Position numbers and translations under genes: made by a program. A stretch of 60,831 nt of DNA, from positions 1-60,831 of the IMG/VR virus record IMGVR_UViG_3300034198_016930, one strand, 5' to 3'. Shown in pieces: positions 29,698-39,848 of the stretch. This DNA comes from a virus. Numbering within the stretch: position 1 is the first letter of the stretch; each line of letters opens with the position of its first letter. A model generated the notes under the pieces. The model ran no database searches, was not told the origin of the DNA, and saw nothing but the letters and a program-made list of their open reading frames with translations.

Positions 29698-31974
29698 TTA
29701 TAGAACCCCTGGTTGCGCCACATAAAGGGCAAAGGAAGTACCCAGCATTACGTAGTCTGTAAGCTCGGCCAACACACGGGTCTCAGCTACAACACGGTTC
29801 TTGTAGTAGTGGCTTCGGCTAAAGCCCGTAGCGCCTTCCCATACAAGATCTGTAGATGTAGAGAAACCACCATTTCCGTCAAAGTAAGGTCCAACTGCAT
29901 TAGCTTTTTCAAATACTATGGAGTCAAACCAAAGGCTTGAAGCATCACCTGCGGTGGTTGTTGGATTAGTCCAAGCAAAACCAGGTTTAGAAAAAGCTGC
30001 ATTGGCTGGTGATAGAGCCGAGTACGAAAAGTTAGAAAAAGTTTTATCAGTAGATTGAATTAATTCAGCATCTTCTGACGTTACATTTATTGTTGCAAAT
30101 GATGGAGCTGATGTTGCAACTTGAAAATATTCATAGGTTGCTGAAACGAGAGTGTAAACTCCATCCAAATTATTTTGGAAATTAACCAAACGAATTGTTG
30201 ATCCAACGGTTAAATCATTTGGCACGTTGATAGTTAAAAGACCACCATCGCATTTATAAGAAATTGGAGTGTAGTACTCGGTCAAAGGTTCTACATCTTG
30301 ATTACTAGTAGATATTAAAGTGTTTGATGAGTCATACCATTCCATAAATAAATAACCAGTTTTGTCTCCAGCAAAAGGACCAGAGTAAGCGGAACGAATA
30401 TAATTAGAAAGTGAATAATAATATCCTGGCAAAATTGGTACAAAACTATCGTACTTAACTTTTGCCGTTGATGTTCCCGTGGCTGTTAACTTCAAAGAGT
30501 TGCTACTTAGGGTTGTGTAATTTTCGTGTTGAGTTGGATCTAATGAAAGAGTTCCACCTGAAGCTGCCCAAGGCGTGATTGTTCCATACTCAAAACTTGG
30601 GTTACTAATTTCATTTACACGGCTAGCTTTTAAAACAATATTTACGTTTCGTGAATCATCAAATACTGAAGCTGTCGACCCTTGTTCAAATTGAAATGCG
30701 TCAAAGTAATAGCTTTCATTTGGGCTCATGTTTTTAATAGTAAAAACTGGAACAGCAAAAAATGTTCCAATGGGAGAAGTTGCTGTGTGTGTTTGGCGCA
30801 ACCAACTGTTACTGGTACTTAAGTTTGCTGAAGTTTCAGTGCTTGAAGATATTAAAACACCTTGCCTGTTATACCAATAAATTTTAAGACCGCAAGATCT
30901 AGCCACAGAATTTGTAGAGCTATAAATTGACCACGTGTATGGAAGGTTTTCTGAAACGGGGATACCCAAAGTCATTGGTGCTAAATCGCCACATCTAAAC
31001 TCTTTACTTCCAGCAGCATTTGAGGTTATTTTCATTACCGCATTTACTCTATTTGGAGAAAGTATTGGCCTAGTTGATTCAGCATATGGAACAACGGTAG
31101 GAAGTTGTAAGTAATTATACTGCAACATTGACGGCGCAGTAATTGTTGTATCAGTACATTTCCAATTACCAAGAGATTCTTCAAAAGAAGAGTCATTGTA
31201 TGTAAGAATTAAATTTTTACCAACAGTAATAATTGGTTCGTAACCGGTAAATGCTTTAATAAAATTAGATATACCTAATCTTGATCCTTTATATTTAGAT
31301 ATTTCGGTAGCATTTGTTAAAAGCGATCTTGATCTTTGAACACCTAATTGAGGTTCATATTTAAGACCAAATTGGTGCATCATTGTTGGAATTACCGAAG
31401 CATACGTTCTTTGAATATCATAAGAATATCTAACAAGTTGAGCGTAATTTTTAATTACATCTTCAGAAAAATCAAATATACTTAAAAATTGTTCGAGTTC
31501 TGGGTTAGTCGTACTTGAATCTGTTATAGACGCAAAATTTTCTGATTTAAAAATGGATGGTAGTGCATCATAAAAGCTGTATCCAGGAAAAGCTTCAACC
31601 GCTAATCCAAGAGCATGTCCAGCCAATGCCCAAGAATTGCTAGATGTTAAAACAAATAAGCTATAGTGATAGCTATATCCACTTTGTAAACCTGCGTTTT
31701 GAGGAGTCTGTCCTTTGTCAATGTATGAAGTTCTAGCAAAAGTTTTTGGGTCAGTAAAAAGCAAATCTCCGTCATCAATAGAGATTGGAAAACCAAAACG
31801 GTTTCGCACTAACTTTAAGGTTGTCCAAGAACCTGTAGGAACAACCCAATTTAAAGTTATTGTTTTATAGTCTGTAGATGCGGCCGTAAAAGGGGAGGCA
31901 TCATTATCAATATATGAAGTTCCGGCAGCGCCGTATTTACCTATACCGTAATAATCTAACCCGTAACGTGCCAT
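29698..31974 (-). CDS. tail protein I-like baseplate protein with carbohydrate-binding-like repeats
   Basis: A 758-aa protein. The region ~135-250 (LPSIFKSENFA; LEQFLSIFDFSEDVIKNYAQL; YEPQLGVQRSRSLLTNA; KYKGSRLGISNFIKAFTGYE) resembles P2 gpI/baseplate wedge proteins. Two later segments start NDSSFEESLGNWK and NPSFEYGTITPWAASGG, the typical opening of CBM-type jelly-roll domains, and may bind cell-wall sugars. It closes the baseplate series after baseplate J. It probably links the baseplate to the receptor-binding fibres. Confidence 0.65.
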   Translation of the reverse strand: MARYGLDYYGIGKYGAAGTSYIDNDASPFTAASTDYKTITLNWVVPTGSWTTLKLVRNRFGFPISIDDGDLLFTDPKTFARTSYIDKGQTPQNAGLQSGYSYHYSLFVLTSSNSWALAGHALGLAVEAFPGYSFYDALPSIFKSENFASITDSSTTNPELEQFLSIFDFSEDVIKNYAQLVRYSYDIQRTYASVIPTMMHQFGLKYEPQLGVQRSRSLLTNATEISKYKGSRLGISNFIKAFTGYEPIITVGKNLILTYNDSSFEESLGNWKCTDTTITAPSMLQYNYLQLPTVVPYAESTRPILSPNRVNAVMKITSNAAGSKEFRCGDLAPMTLGIPVSENLPYTWSIYSSTNSVARSCGLKIYWYNRQGVLISSSTETSANLSTSNSWLRQTHTATSPIGTFFAVPVFTIKNMSPNESYYFDAFQFEQGSTASVFDDSRNVNIVLKASRVNEISNPSFEYGTITPWAASGGTLSLDPTQHENYTTLSSNSLKLTATGTSTAKVKYDSFVPILPGYYYSLSNYIRSAYSGPFAGDKTGYLFMEWYDSSNTLISTSNQDVEPLTEYYTPISYKCDGGLLTINVPNDLTVGSTIRLVNFQNNLDGVYTLVSATYEYFQVATSAPSFATINVTSEDAELIQSTDKTFSNFSYSALSPANAAFSKPGFAWTNPTTTAGDASSLWFDSIVFEKANAVGPYFDGNGGFSTSTDLVWEGATGFSRSHYYKNRVVAETRVLAELTDYVMLGTSFALYVAQPGVL

Positions 31975-31977
31975 TTA

Positions 31978-32451
31978 TCATGAACCCCAAATAGAAACAA
32001 CTGTTAAGTTATTTGTATCCGGAACATTAAGTGCGCTTGCTGTAATTTTTCCAGTACCAGACACGCTTGCTAAAACGTTTCCAGTTGTATCTTTCCACTC
32101 CATTAAATTCACACCTTGGTTTACTGCACCTTGAACAGTTAAAGCCACGGTCGCACCCGATGCGTTAACAATTAATTCACCGCCCGTTCTGCGAATATAT
32201 TGAGTATGGGAATCTGAAACAATTCCTTGTTCAATGTTTGCTAAACGATCATTAAGCGTTGTCCATTGGTTACTTGTTCTTACAAACGTTCCGGTAGACA
32301 AAGGTGATGTTGAAAGCGAAGGATTTAATCCAATAGCTCCTTGAATTGCCAATACTTCATTTTGTATTGTGTTTGGATCAGCTGCGTCAACTACATCAAA
32401 CACATTTCGGTGTGTTGTGAAATTAACAAATGCTTGTGGATAACTAGCCAT
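31978..32451 (-). CDS. virion/tail fibre protein
   Basis: A 157-aa protein. The N-terminus (MASYPQAFVNFTTHRNVFDV) and LRANIEQG-type helix followed by beta-rich ASGATVALTVQGAVNQGVNL and a final beta-strand resemble short trimeric phage fibre proteins. It lies 3 nt from the gpI-like gene and just after baseplate J. The receptor role is inferred from location only. Confidence 0.55.
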   Translation of the reverse strand: MASYPQAFVNFTTHRNVFDVVDAADPNTIQNEVLAIQGAIGLNPSLSTSPLSTGTFVRTSNQWTTLNDRLANIEQGIVSDSHTQYIRRTGGELIVNASGATVALTVQGAVNQGVNLMEWKDTTGNVLASVSGTGKITASALNVPDTNNLTVVSIWGS

Positions 32452-32460
32452 TTATTTCTC

Positions 32461-33936
32461 CTATCCGACAATTCCGCCGGTTACTGCTACGGTAACAGTC
32501 CCGGCTTGAGGAATTTCATTGAATGCAAATTGCAGATCAGTTACCCCTGTTTGGTTTACAGAATCAGCTCTTGCCAAAAGGCTTAACTGTGAGTAGTTAA
32601 CCCCAGTTACTCCGGCAACTATTGACATAATGTCGTGTAATCCAATTCGATCTGCAAAACTTACGTTGTCAAAAGCCAACAATTCGTTAATAGCTTTAGT
32701 TACCCCAACTTGTACAGTTGACTGCTTATATTGTGGTAAAGCTGTTACTGTAATTTGTATATTTACCCCAACAAACGTTGGGGGTAAAAATGTAAGACTT
32801 ACGCTTGGAGGAGCTTTATCAAGAAAAAAAGTGTTTAATTTTGCGGCAATTGTTTTAAAAATTGTACTTAGGTTTCCAGCGTTATCTACACCAGTATCTC
32901 CAAATGGAGCAATGTAAAGATTTACATTTGTAAAAACAGTTGCTTGAGCTGATGCTTTAGCAACACCTGTTACTTGGGTAGATAACGAAGCATAATCTTT
33001 AAGTGAAACAGCTCTACTTGCAGTAGATACGCTTAAAGGAGCATTTACACGGATAGAATCTGTTGTTTCAGCATCAGCTCCGCCAGATGCTGCACTTTGA
33101 TTAAATACGGTTAATCCTGAATGTTGATTTGTAAGAATTGATGTAATTGTTCCGGCATTTACGTTTCCCGAAACCCCTCCACCAGTTCTATAAGTTGCAT
33201 AAATAATTGCGTTTGATGGAGGAATTCTTCCGGCAACACCGTCTCCAAAAGTTACCGAGGTAATACCATCAGCATCTGTATTTGATGTAAATACGGGATC
33301 AGTTCCGGAAGATTCAATTAAATAAGTTACGTGGTTATAAGAAGTGCCATTAATAACTAAACCAATGCTGTCTTGAATTACTGGTTGTTGTGCTAATGTA
33401 AAATATTGATTTGCCGTCCCATCCGAAGCGGGTTGAAGTTGTTCAACAATAGTTTCGCCTTGAATAGCAGTTACTGTTGCTGTACCGGAAATTCCACCTA
33501 CTTTTGCTGGAACTAAAGCATCGGAAGATGTTTCAAAAATAATTTGAACATTTTGAGCATTTACAACATTTGTTCCAGATACTTGGGTTCCGGCAGGAAC
33601 TGTGATTACGCTAGTTGTTGAGTTTACAAACGTTAACGTTACGGAAGCTGGGGTTGTGTCTGTAGGAACATACCCAAGCATTTGAGCAATTTTTAATACG
33701 CTATCTCTTTGGCTTGCCGTAGAAAGAAAAGCTTCATTTGCTGCACGATCTACATAGTAATTAAGCATGTCACCCATATGGGCAAAAATTTCAAGAATAG
33801 CAATTCCAAGGTCTGCCGGATCACGGGTTGTCCATTCAGGGGCAAACAGCGGAATAAGGTTATAAAGGTCATCTCTAATAGATGCGTAATCACGAGATGT
33901 GTAATCTATTTGAGGAACATAATTGCTATCAGCCAT
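32461..33936 (-). CDS. baseplate J-like wedge protein
   Basis: A 491-aa protein. YVPQIDYTSRDYASIRDDL and DPADLGIAILEIFAHMGDMLNYYVDRAANEAFL (first ~70 residues) are the hallmark of baseplate J/gp6-type proteins; the central part is beta-rich and the end (RIGLHDIMSIVAGVTGVNY) matches the C-terminal wedge-joining region. It forms the main baseplate wedge with gp25 and gpI-like partners encoded alongside. It overlaps the gp25 gene by 8 nt. Confidence 0.9.
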   Translation of the reverse strand: MADSNYVPQIDYTSRDYASIRDDLYNLIPLFAPEWTTRDPADLGIAILEIFAHMGDMLNYYVDRAANEAFLSTASQRDSVLKIAQMLGYVPTDTTPASVTLTFVNSTTSVITVPAGTQVSGTNVVNAQNVQIIFETSSDALVPAKVGGISGTATVTAIQGETIVEQLQPASDGTANQYFTLAQQPVIQDSIGLVINGTSYNHVTYLIESSGTDPVFTSNTDADGITSVTFGDGVAGRIPPSNAIIYATYRTGGGVSGNVNAGTITSILTNQHSGLTVFNQSAASGGADAETTDSIRVNAPLSVSTASRAVSLKDYASLSTQVTGVAKASAQATVFTNVNLYIAPFGDTGVDNAGNLSTIFKTIAAKLNTFFLDKAPPSVSLTFLPPTFVGVNIQITVTALPQYKQSTVQVGVTKAINELLAFDNVSFADRIGLHDIMSIVAGVTGVNYSQLSLLARADSVNQTGVTDLQFAFNEIPQAGTVTVAVTGGIVG

Positions 33937-34342
33937 GGTTTATCTCCTCAATAAGTGTTCCGCTACGGTTAAAGTCTCCCACCTTCACCGTAACTACATC
34001 TGTCTGATTATTTGGTAACTTGTATTCTACCGTTACATTAAGAACCGTGTCCCCTATGCTCGATTCAGAAGTTTTAACTTTTACATCTAAAAGCCTAAGA
34101 TCTTGAAGCCATAAGTTGAAAGCAGCGGTTACTTCACGAACAGCTGCTTGAGATGCGTCTTTTTCATTTTCAAATAACAGCTCTCCAACCCTGCTTCCAA
34201 AAGTAGGTCTATTAACCCTTTCACCGGGGCGTGTTGCTATAACCGATAAAACTCGGTCTTGCCAAAGCTTATTTAGGTTAGAAGTTTCGGAAATACCTCC
34301 GGATTCAGAAAATCTAAATGGAAGCGAAAAACTTTTACTCAT
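33929..34342 (-). CDS. gp25-like baseplate wedge protein
   Basis: A 137-aa protein with the GPW/gp25 domain: FSESGGISETSNLNKLWQDRVLSVIATRPGERVNRPTFGSRV, then ENEKDASQAAVREVTAAF and a C-terminal beta-sheet. In T4 this protein initiates sheath assembly on the baseplate. It is directly followed by baseplate J, as in most contractile phages. Confidence 0.9.
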   Translation of the reverse strand: MSKSFSLPFRFSESGGISETSNLNKLWQDRVLSVIATRPGERVNRPTFGSRVGELLFENEKDASQAAVREVTAAFNLWLQDLRLLDVKVKTSESSIGDTVLNVTVEYKLPNNQTDVVTVKVGDFNRSGTLIEEINHG

Positions 34343-34842
34343 TAAAATACCCCTAACCAGACTGGAAAGTTTGGATCCCCGCCCTCAAACATGACCCAAA
34401 CACCTTGACCCTCATTTGGAACCGCACGGTGATATGTATGTTCAGCTGCAGTATTTCCATCTTCAGATCCGTCTTTTTCAAGAGGATCCGTAGAAGGTTC
34501 GTGATCGTGATTTAGTTGAGTTCCGGCTTTTCCTGTGTGCGTGATGGTTTCTGGAAAGTTAACCGAATGGGTGTGGTTAGGCGATCCACCACTTCCGGTA
34601 ACACCAGAAACGTTAAATGTGTGGTTGTTAAACAAAGCAGCTACCTCTGCTGCAAGATGTGGCAAATGATCTAAATGATTAGCGTTGTCTGTAACCGGAG
34701 TTACAGGCCAAGCCCAATCCGTAATTGCTTCCCCTAAAACTTGAGGTACCTGTAGCTTAATGCGGTTCTTTTTATCAGGATCAGCATTATCGGCCACAAT
34801 GCCCCTATAGATTCCGCAAAAAGTGTGGTTAGTTGAGTGCAC
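34342..34842 (-). CDS. gp5/VgrG-like spike protein
   Basis: A 166-aa protein with a GTG start. The N-terminal OB-fold reads GIYRGIVADNADPDKKNRIKL and WAWPVTPV, as in phage base V/gp5 proteins. The centre is His-rich (PNHTHSVNFPETITHT; LNHDHEP), possibly binding a metal at the spike. The C-terminal GQGVWVMFEGGDPNFPVWLG closes the OB domain. There is no lysozyme domain. It overlaps the hub gene by 14 nt. Confidence 0.85.
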   Translation of the reverse strand: MHSTNHTFCGIYRGIVADNADPDKKNRIKLQVPQVLGEAITDWAWPVTPVTDNANHLDHLPHLAAEVAALFNNHTFNVSGVTGSGGSPNHTHSVNFPETITHTGKAGTQLNHDHEPSTDPLEKDGSEDGNTAAEHTYHRAVPNEGQGVWVMFEGGDPNFPVWLGVF

Positions 34843-36175
34843 CTTTGCTCCTTAATCTATTTACAACAGCAGGTGATCTGCCAGGTGTTTTGGACACAGT
34901 TTTTAAATTTCCAGATGGACTTGCCCAAGTTTTTGCAACAACAACTTTGTTTGCCACTAAAGGTTTTTTTCTGTTATTAATTTTACCAAATCCAACTATA
35001 CCTTTGTTTTTTGACCCAGTTTTAATTCCAGGTTTAAGTAAGTTTACTGCTTTTTTATTGGTTTGACGAACACCGGGAACAATTATTCTTTGTGGCGTAT
35101 TTGAAGGTTCCGAGACGTAAGCTGACCCCGGAGAATTTGCAGCTCTTCCTAAAGAGTCGGTGCCTAAATGCAAAATAGTTGTGTAAACCTGAGTGCTATA
35201 TGCTGTTGAAATTACCTTATGTTCAGTTTTTAAAACAGTCCAGTACCCATGGTAATCTTCATTTAAACCATCTAAAAACACGGGATGATCGGGCTCAATA
35301 TGTGCGGTACCTAACACTTCAGCCGTTGCACGGTATGCAAATTTTGTTCTTTCATCTGCAGCTTGTGCTTCATATTTAGCTGTTTGAGGATCACTTGCTA
35401 CAGCAATACTGTGAAAACGATCAAAATACTCTGGTTCAAATTTTTGTTTGGTGGAATTTGGTCTTTTTTGATTAGTTACTTGAATTAACTCTCCGCTTAT
35501 TCTGTCAACGCCAGATATAGCTGTAGCAGCTTTGTGCTCACCTTCTTGATCCATGCTTTCACCAATATGAGGTTTAAAAGAATAAATAGTTGATCCCAAT
35601 GGGTGGCTAGCGTCACGCAAAATAAATTTTTCAGCCGATTGTTTTAACTCATTAAATGCCGAAAGAACAGATTTAAAATGGATTTCAGAGTTAACCATTT
35701 TTAACGTGTATCCACATTGTTTAGCCAATTTATGCATTAACTCCACGTCTGACATACCAGCCTGAGAAACTTGCGGAAAAACTCTAGGGTGGGGCTCACA
35801 GTGGTACGCAAAGTTATTGCGTTTTGCAATTTCAGTAACAATTTGATCAGCCGTTTTATTTATATAAACTTGTTGAGATTGATTTTTTAACTGGTACGAC
35901 GCACCTATTAAGTGCACTTCAGTAACGTGCTGTCCTGGGGTTATGTGAGGAGCAACGTGGTGAATATAGCCAACAAAATCTCTTGAAGTATAATCTCCAG
36001 ACAAAGTAAATTTGACCGGGGTTCCAGGTCGAATATCGCTGTACTGCATATCCCAATCTCTGAACTTGGCTACAGCATATTCATGCTTGTACCGTTCTTG
36101 ATGTAAATAAAGTTCGGCAATCATGGCAGGTTGTTTATCTGCATTTGGAAACTCTAATTGTAAGATATTAGGCAT
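34829..36175 (-). CDS. baseplate hub protein (gpD/gp27/VgrG N-terminal type)
   Basis: A 448-aa protein. The N-terminal ~320 residues have the late-control gene D/gp27 layout: beta-rich tube-like domains (TPVKFTLSGDYTSRDFVGYI; TEVHLIGASYQLKNQSQQVYI), TADQIVTEIAKRNNF and SDVELMHKLAKQCGY. The last ~110 residues are basic and probably extended (RKKPLVANKVVVAKTWA). It forms the trimeric hub under the spike. Confidence 0.85.
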   Translation of the reverse strand: MPNILQLEFPNADKQPAMIAELYLHQERYKHEYAVAKFRDWDMQYSDIRPGTPVKFTLSGDYTSRDFVGYIHHVAPHITPGQHVTEVHLIGASYQLKNQSQQVYINKTADQIVTEIAKRNNFAYHCEPHPRVFPQVSQAGMSDVELMHKLAKQCGYTLKMVNSEIHFKSVLSAFNELKQSAEKFILRDASHPLGSTIYSFKPHIGESMDQEGEHKAATAISGVDRISGELIQVTNQKRPNSTKQKFEPEYFDRFHSIAVASDPQTAKYEAQAADERTKFAYRATAEVLGTAHIEPDHPVFLDGLNEDYHGYWTVLKTEHKVISTAYSTQVYTTILHLGTDSLGRAANSPGSAYVSEPSNTPQRIIVPGVRQTNKKAVNLLKPGIKTGSKNKGIVGFGKINNRKKPLVANKVVVAKTWASPSGNLKTVSKTPGRSPAVVNRLRSKGALN

Positions 36176-36449
36176 TTGGAATTCTCAAAATTGTTCCAGG
36201 AATAATTGATTTTGGATCAACTATTTCAGGGTTGGCGTCAAGTATTAGCCACCACCAGCCAGGTTGGCCATAAAAGTTATAAGCTACAGAATCAAGTCGA
36301 TCGCCATCAACCCATACGTATTCTTTATAAGCAATAATTCCAGGTGTAGCCAAATCGTAAAAAACTACAGGATTTTCGTTACCATCTGGAACAACTGAAA
36401 TAAAATCAACAACAGAGTATTCGTATCTAGAACCTTGATAAATTGTCAT
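36168..36449 (-). CDS. LysM/gpX-like tail tube-baseplate connector
   Basis: A 93-aa protein. The C-terminal part WVDGDRLDSVAYNFYGQPGWWWLILDANP...PGTILRIP matches the LysM-like fold of P2 gpX/T4 gp53 baseplate proteins; here it clamps baseplate parts rather than peptidoglycan. It lies between the tube-initiator-like and hub genes, in the usual order. Confidence 0.8.
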   Translation of the reverse strand: MTIYQGSRYEYSVVDFISVVPDGNENPVVFYDLATPGIIAYKEYVWVDGDRLDSVAYNFYGQPGWWWLILDANPEIVDPKSIIPGTILRIPNA

Positions 36450-36457
36450 TTTAACTC

Positions 36458-37528
36458 CTAATGATTTCCTGCAGGGTTAGTTGACTCAAGAGTTTTATTT
36501 ACAGCTAGTCCCGCAGATGCCATGGTATTAATAGATATTTGAACATCTGTTCGAATAGGTGTCATATCTTGACTAAATCCTGTGTGGTTAATAGATAAAG
36601 AGTTAATATATCCAACATAAGAAGCTGGTCCAATATCAATTCTGATCATTGTTACTTTTAAAAACCCAATGTCTGAAGATAGTCGACCACTAACATTGTG
36701 CCAACCTTCACCATTAACCATTTTATATATATATTCAAGGTCAGAAATTGTTCCAAGAGTTAAAAGGTCTTTAATCTTGGCAGCCATTTGCGTGGCCCCC
36801 TCTTGAGAAAAGTTTCCCGATTTTGTGTAAAACTGAGCTAGTTGTTCGTAATCTGCGTTTGTAGTTGCTGTATTTAAAAGATTTTTTGCACACATAAAAT
36901 CGTTTGTTCTATCTAAACGAAGAGTAAATGAAATTGTAGCTCCGCTAGGAAATGCAGCAGCAACGGCTGATCCACGATCCGCAGGCGATGGAGTAACGTC
37001 AGTGTTTAATTGAACGTTTGTACTGTAATTATCCGGATTCCAAATAAATTGAAAACCAAATTTGTGTGCTTCTGGAGCATTTGCCCCTTGTTCAGTACTT
37101 GGGGTAGCAGAACTGCCTCTGAAGTCTTGATCTGCGGTTGCATACCAAAAGAAACGTCCACGTCGATAACGATCTAATTGAACCGAGTCTCCTTCGTTAA
37201 TTATGTTTTCATTTGGAGCTACGTTGACCATGTCTCTTGCTTTTATAGGCGTGCTCCAAAGATGAGGGGGCAAATTCCATTTGTAGTCAGCACCTGGCTC
37301 GGCAGGTTTTTTGTGGATTTCTTTAACAAGTTTTGATGTTGGTTTTTTATGCGCTTTTGCGTATGCAACCGTTGCAGATTTTTTTCTAGCAGCAGCTTCT
37401 TTTTGTTTTTTTGCAGCAGCAGTTTGAGCAGCTGCGTTGTTTCTATTAGTAGATGCGGTAGCTAAAGCAGCTGTTCTAAATTTAACTCCACGATTATCTG
37501 TAAATACTAATCCGGCTATAGCTGGCAT
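36458..37528 (-). CDS. tube initiator/CIS tube-like baseplate protein
   Basis: A 356-aa protein. The first ~75 residues are Ala/Lys-rich (AAAQTAAAKKQKEAAARKK) and extended. From ~160 on, KFGFQFIWNPDNYSTNV and ISFTLRLDRTNDFM resemble the contractile-injection-system tube/tube-initiator fold, with VGYINSLSINHTGFSQDM near the end. Together with the LysM-like gene it corresponds to the Afp7-type protein of contractile systems, here split into two genes. It connects the tube to the hub. Confidence 0.65.
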   Translation of the reverse strand: MPAIAGLVFTDNRGVKFRTAALATASTNRNNAAAQTAAAKKQKEAAARKKSATVAYAKAHKKPTSKLVKEIHKKPAEPGADYKWNLPPHLWSTPIKARDMVNVAPNENIINEGDSVQLDRYRRGRFFWYATADQDFRGSSATPSTEQGANAPEAHKFGFQFIWNPDNYSTNVQLNTDVTPSPADRGSAVAAAFPSGATISFTLRLDRTNDFMCAKNLLNTATTNADYEQLAQFYTKSGNFSQEGATQMAAKIKDLLTLGTISDLEYIYKMVNGEGWHNVSGRLSSDIGFLKVTMIRIDIGPASYVGYINSLSINHTGFSQDMTPIRTDVQISINTMASAGLAVNKTLESTNPAGNH

Positions 37529-39846
37529 TAAAAGCTGACCGCCTTTTCTCTAATTTTATCTTGTTCTAATGAATGTTTTACGACTCTTGCGATCTCATTT
37601 GCATCATACTTTCCTTCAGGAAGGTTAATTGTCACATGAACACCGCCGTAATTAATACCGTGGGCTTCATGACCGCCACGGCCTTTATTCATAGGTTGAG
37701 TTGCTGAAACTAAGCCCTCTCCACCAGTTCCGCCTTTTCTAGGCATGATTGAACCGCTAAGATTTGTAATACCAGTAATATCACCGTGAATTGGGGAAGC
37801 AGAATCTCCACCAGCTGCAGCTCCTGCGCCTTTTAGGTAAATATCCGGATCAATTTTTTGACCGCTTTTGCGAACTTCAAAGTGAAGGTGAGGACCTGTT
37901 GAATTTCCGCTGTTTCCAGAGTATCCAACCAGATCGCCAGCTTTTACTTTAGTACCGCCTGAAACAGCCTTAGAAGTCATATGTCCGTAATAGGCCTCAT
38001 AGCCATCGGCATCATTAATCATCACATAATTACCAAAACCACTTGAATCATAAGGGGTATCGCCAACAACGCCGTCAGTTACGGCATAAAGAGGTGTTCC
38101 TTCACCAACACCGTAGTCAATGCCACCGTGAGGTTTTCCATAAGAAGCGCTTTTACCGCTTGCCGTTTGTACAAATCTAACAATTCCAAAAGGAGAGGTA
38201 ATTGGAGGATTTCCAGATAAAGGTTTTCCATAAGTTGTTGTTGGTTTAGTTAAATCGTCTTGCCCACCAGTACCGTAAGGCTTACCGGTTTTAGGATCAA
38301 TCTTGTTTCCTTTTGAGTCATAGAAGAAATTACCAATTTTTTTAATTCCGGCTCTTAGGTCTTTTCCATGACGCATTGTTTCAGCAATCGTTCCAGCAGC
38401 TAACGCTGTTGTTAAAACAAGGCTAGCGCCCCCTGTAAATGGAGCCATAGCTGTACCAGCAGCTTCTTCAACAGCAACTTCACCAACGGCAAGGGCTTCT
38501 GGAGCAACTTCTTCCGCTAAGGTTACTCCTTCTTCAGCAACCGTTTCCGCTGCTCTAATTCCAGATTTACCCCATTTAAAAATGTTTTTACCAAAACCAA
38601 ATGCTTTTTTAGCAAGGAACCCACCAGCATGTCCAAGCACTCCGCCAAGCAACCCCATAGCTCCAGCACCAGCACCATTACCGCCTGTTGCCATTGTGTC
38701 TAAGAAACCCTTACCTTCAAGGATCTTTTGCAAAGCTTTAGAGTGACCAATAAGATCAGAAAATCTGTTGTTAAGCTCAATAAGGGCTTTGTTAGCCTCT
38801 TCCATGCCCTTAAGTTCAAATGGGGCAGCTGCTCCAATAGCCTTTGATGCAGCAGCGTTTCTAGCACCAACACCGTTTTTACCGGAAAGCGCTTCTGTTG
38901 TTACGCCAATACCAATTAAGGATTCTTTGCTTAAATCTGATCCCGCAGCTTTTGCAAGCAAAGCGCTTACTACAGACGAACGAACTAGTGGGTCTGGCCC
39001 AAGATACTGATTAATAATTGAGTCTAAAGAGTTACCAGGTTGAAGCATGATTGCAAGGTCTTTTTTAGACAATGCTCTTGTGCCAGTTTTTTGGCTATTT
39101 ATAATTTTCCAAAGCTGATCAGCAATATCTTTAAAGCTATTCATCATTCCGTCAGCACCACGAATATTGATACCAAACATTTTGGCCATATTTACGTTAC
39201 GTGCTTGGTTCATGGAATTCATGACTTGCATACCGCCCTGAAGCCCAACTCCAGGAACAAGGTTAGAGATCATTGCAGCGCTTGAGCCTGCATTTTTATT
39301 AACACCCGGCATCAAGCCGTTCATTGTGCCGTTCATAGCAGCACGAGAGGCATCCATCGGATCTGTGGCTGTTCCAGCAGAAGCCATGCCGTTAATTATG
39401 TTATTAGCACCGCCATATCCGGCACCACTAAAGAAACCTACACGAGAAGCAGATGCATCTCGCTCCAATACTTGTTGCATTGTAGGCATTGCTTGCAACC
39501 CAAGACCAGCAACTTTTGCTCCACCGCTAAGAAGGCCTTTTGCAATTCCAGCCCAGTTAACCTTACTGCCACCAGTGCTACCAGAACCGTCACCGGTCCC
39601 ATCTGTGGTGCTAGCGTCTTTTGTTCCAGAAGAACCGCCCATAGAACCGCTAAGAAGGTTATTACCCCCACCAGGTTTTGAGCTCCCAAGGTTTTTAGCA
39701 ATAGCATCAGAAAGGTCTTTAGTTTTCTGTAGCTCTTGGTTTAAAGTTTTAAAAGCAGAAGTAAGGTCGGCAACAAGCTCGGACTTGCGGTTAAATAAAC
39801 CGCCCGAGCCACCGATGCCCATTGACGTGCCGGGATCTTGCGCCAC
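37528..39846 (-). CDS. tape measure protein with M23 peptidase domain
   Basis: A 772-aa protein with a GTG start. The N-terminal helix (LVADLTSAFKTLNQELQKTK) and long Gly/Ala/Ser helical centre with hydrophobic stretches (GGASLVLTTALAAGTIAET) fit a tape measure. Residues ~548-658 are a LytM/M23 zinc endopeptidase: HGGIDYG (H573, D577) and GPHLHFEV (H653, H655). The domain could cut host peptidoglycan cross-links during DNA injection. The start is 3 nt from the frameshifted chaperone stop. Confidence 0.85.
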   Translation of the reverse strand: MAQDPGTSMGIGGSGGLFNRKSELVADLTSAFKTLNQELQKTKDLSDAIAKNLGSSKPGGGNNLLSGSMGGSSGTKDASTTDGTGDGSGSTGGSKVNWAGIAKGLLSGGAKVAGLGLQAMPTMQQVLERDASASRVGFFSGAGYGGANNIINGMASAGTATDPMDASRAAMNGTMNGLMPGVNKNAGSSAAMISNLVPGVGLQGGMQVMNSMNQARNVNMAKMFGINIRGADGMMNSFKDIADQLWKIINSQKTGTRALSKKDLAIMLQPGNSLDSIINQYLGPDPLVRSSVVSALLAKAAGSDLSKESLIGIGVTTEALSGKNGVGARNAAASKAIGAAAPFELKGMEEANKALIELNNRFSDLIGHSKALQKILEGKGFLDTMATGGNGAGAGAMGLLGGVLGHAGGFLAKKAFGFGKNIFKWGKSGIRAAETVAEEGVTLAEEVAPEALAVGEVAVEEAAGTAMAPFTGGASLVLTTALAAGTIAETMRHGKDLRAGIKKIGNFFYDSKGNKIDPKTGKPYGTGGQDDLTKPTTTYGKPLSGNPPITSPFGIVRFVQTASGKSASYGKPHGGIDYGVGEGTPLYAVTDGVVGDTPYDSSGFGNYVMINDADGYEAYYGHMTSKAVSGGTKVKAGDLVGYSGNSGNSTGPHLHFEVRKSGQKIDPDIYLKGAGAAAGGDSASPIHGDITGITNLSGSIMPRKGGTGGEGLVSATQPMNKGRGGHEAHGINYGGVHVTINLPEGKYDANEIARVVKHSLEQDKIREKAVSF

Positions 39847-39848
39847 AG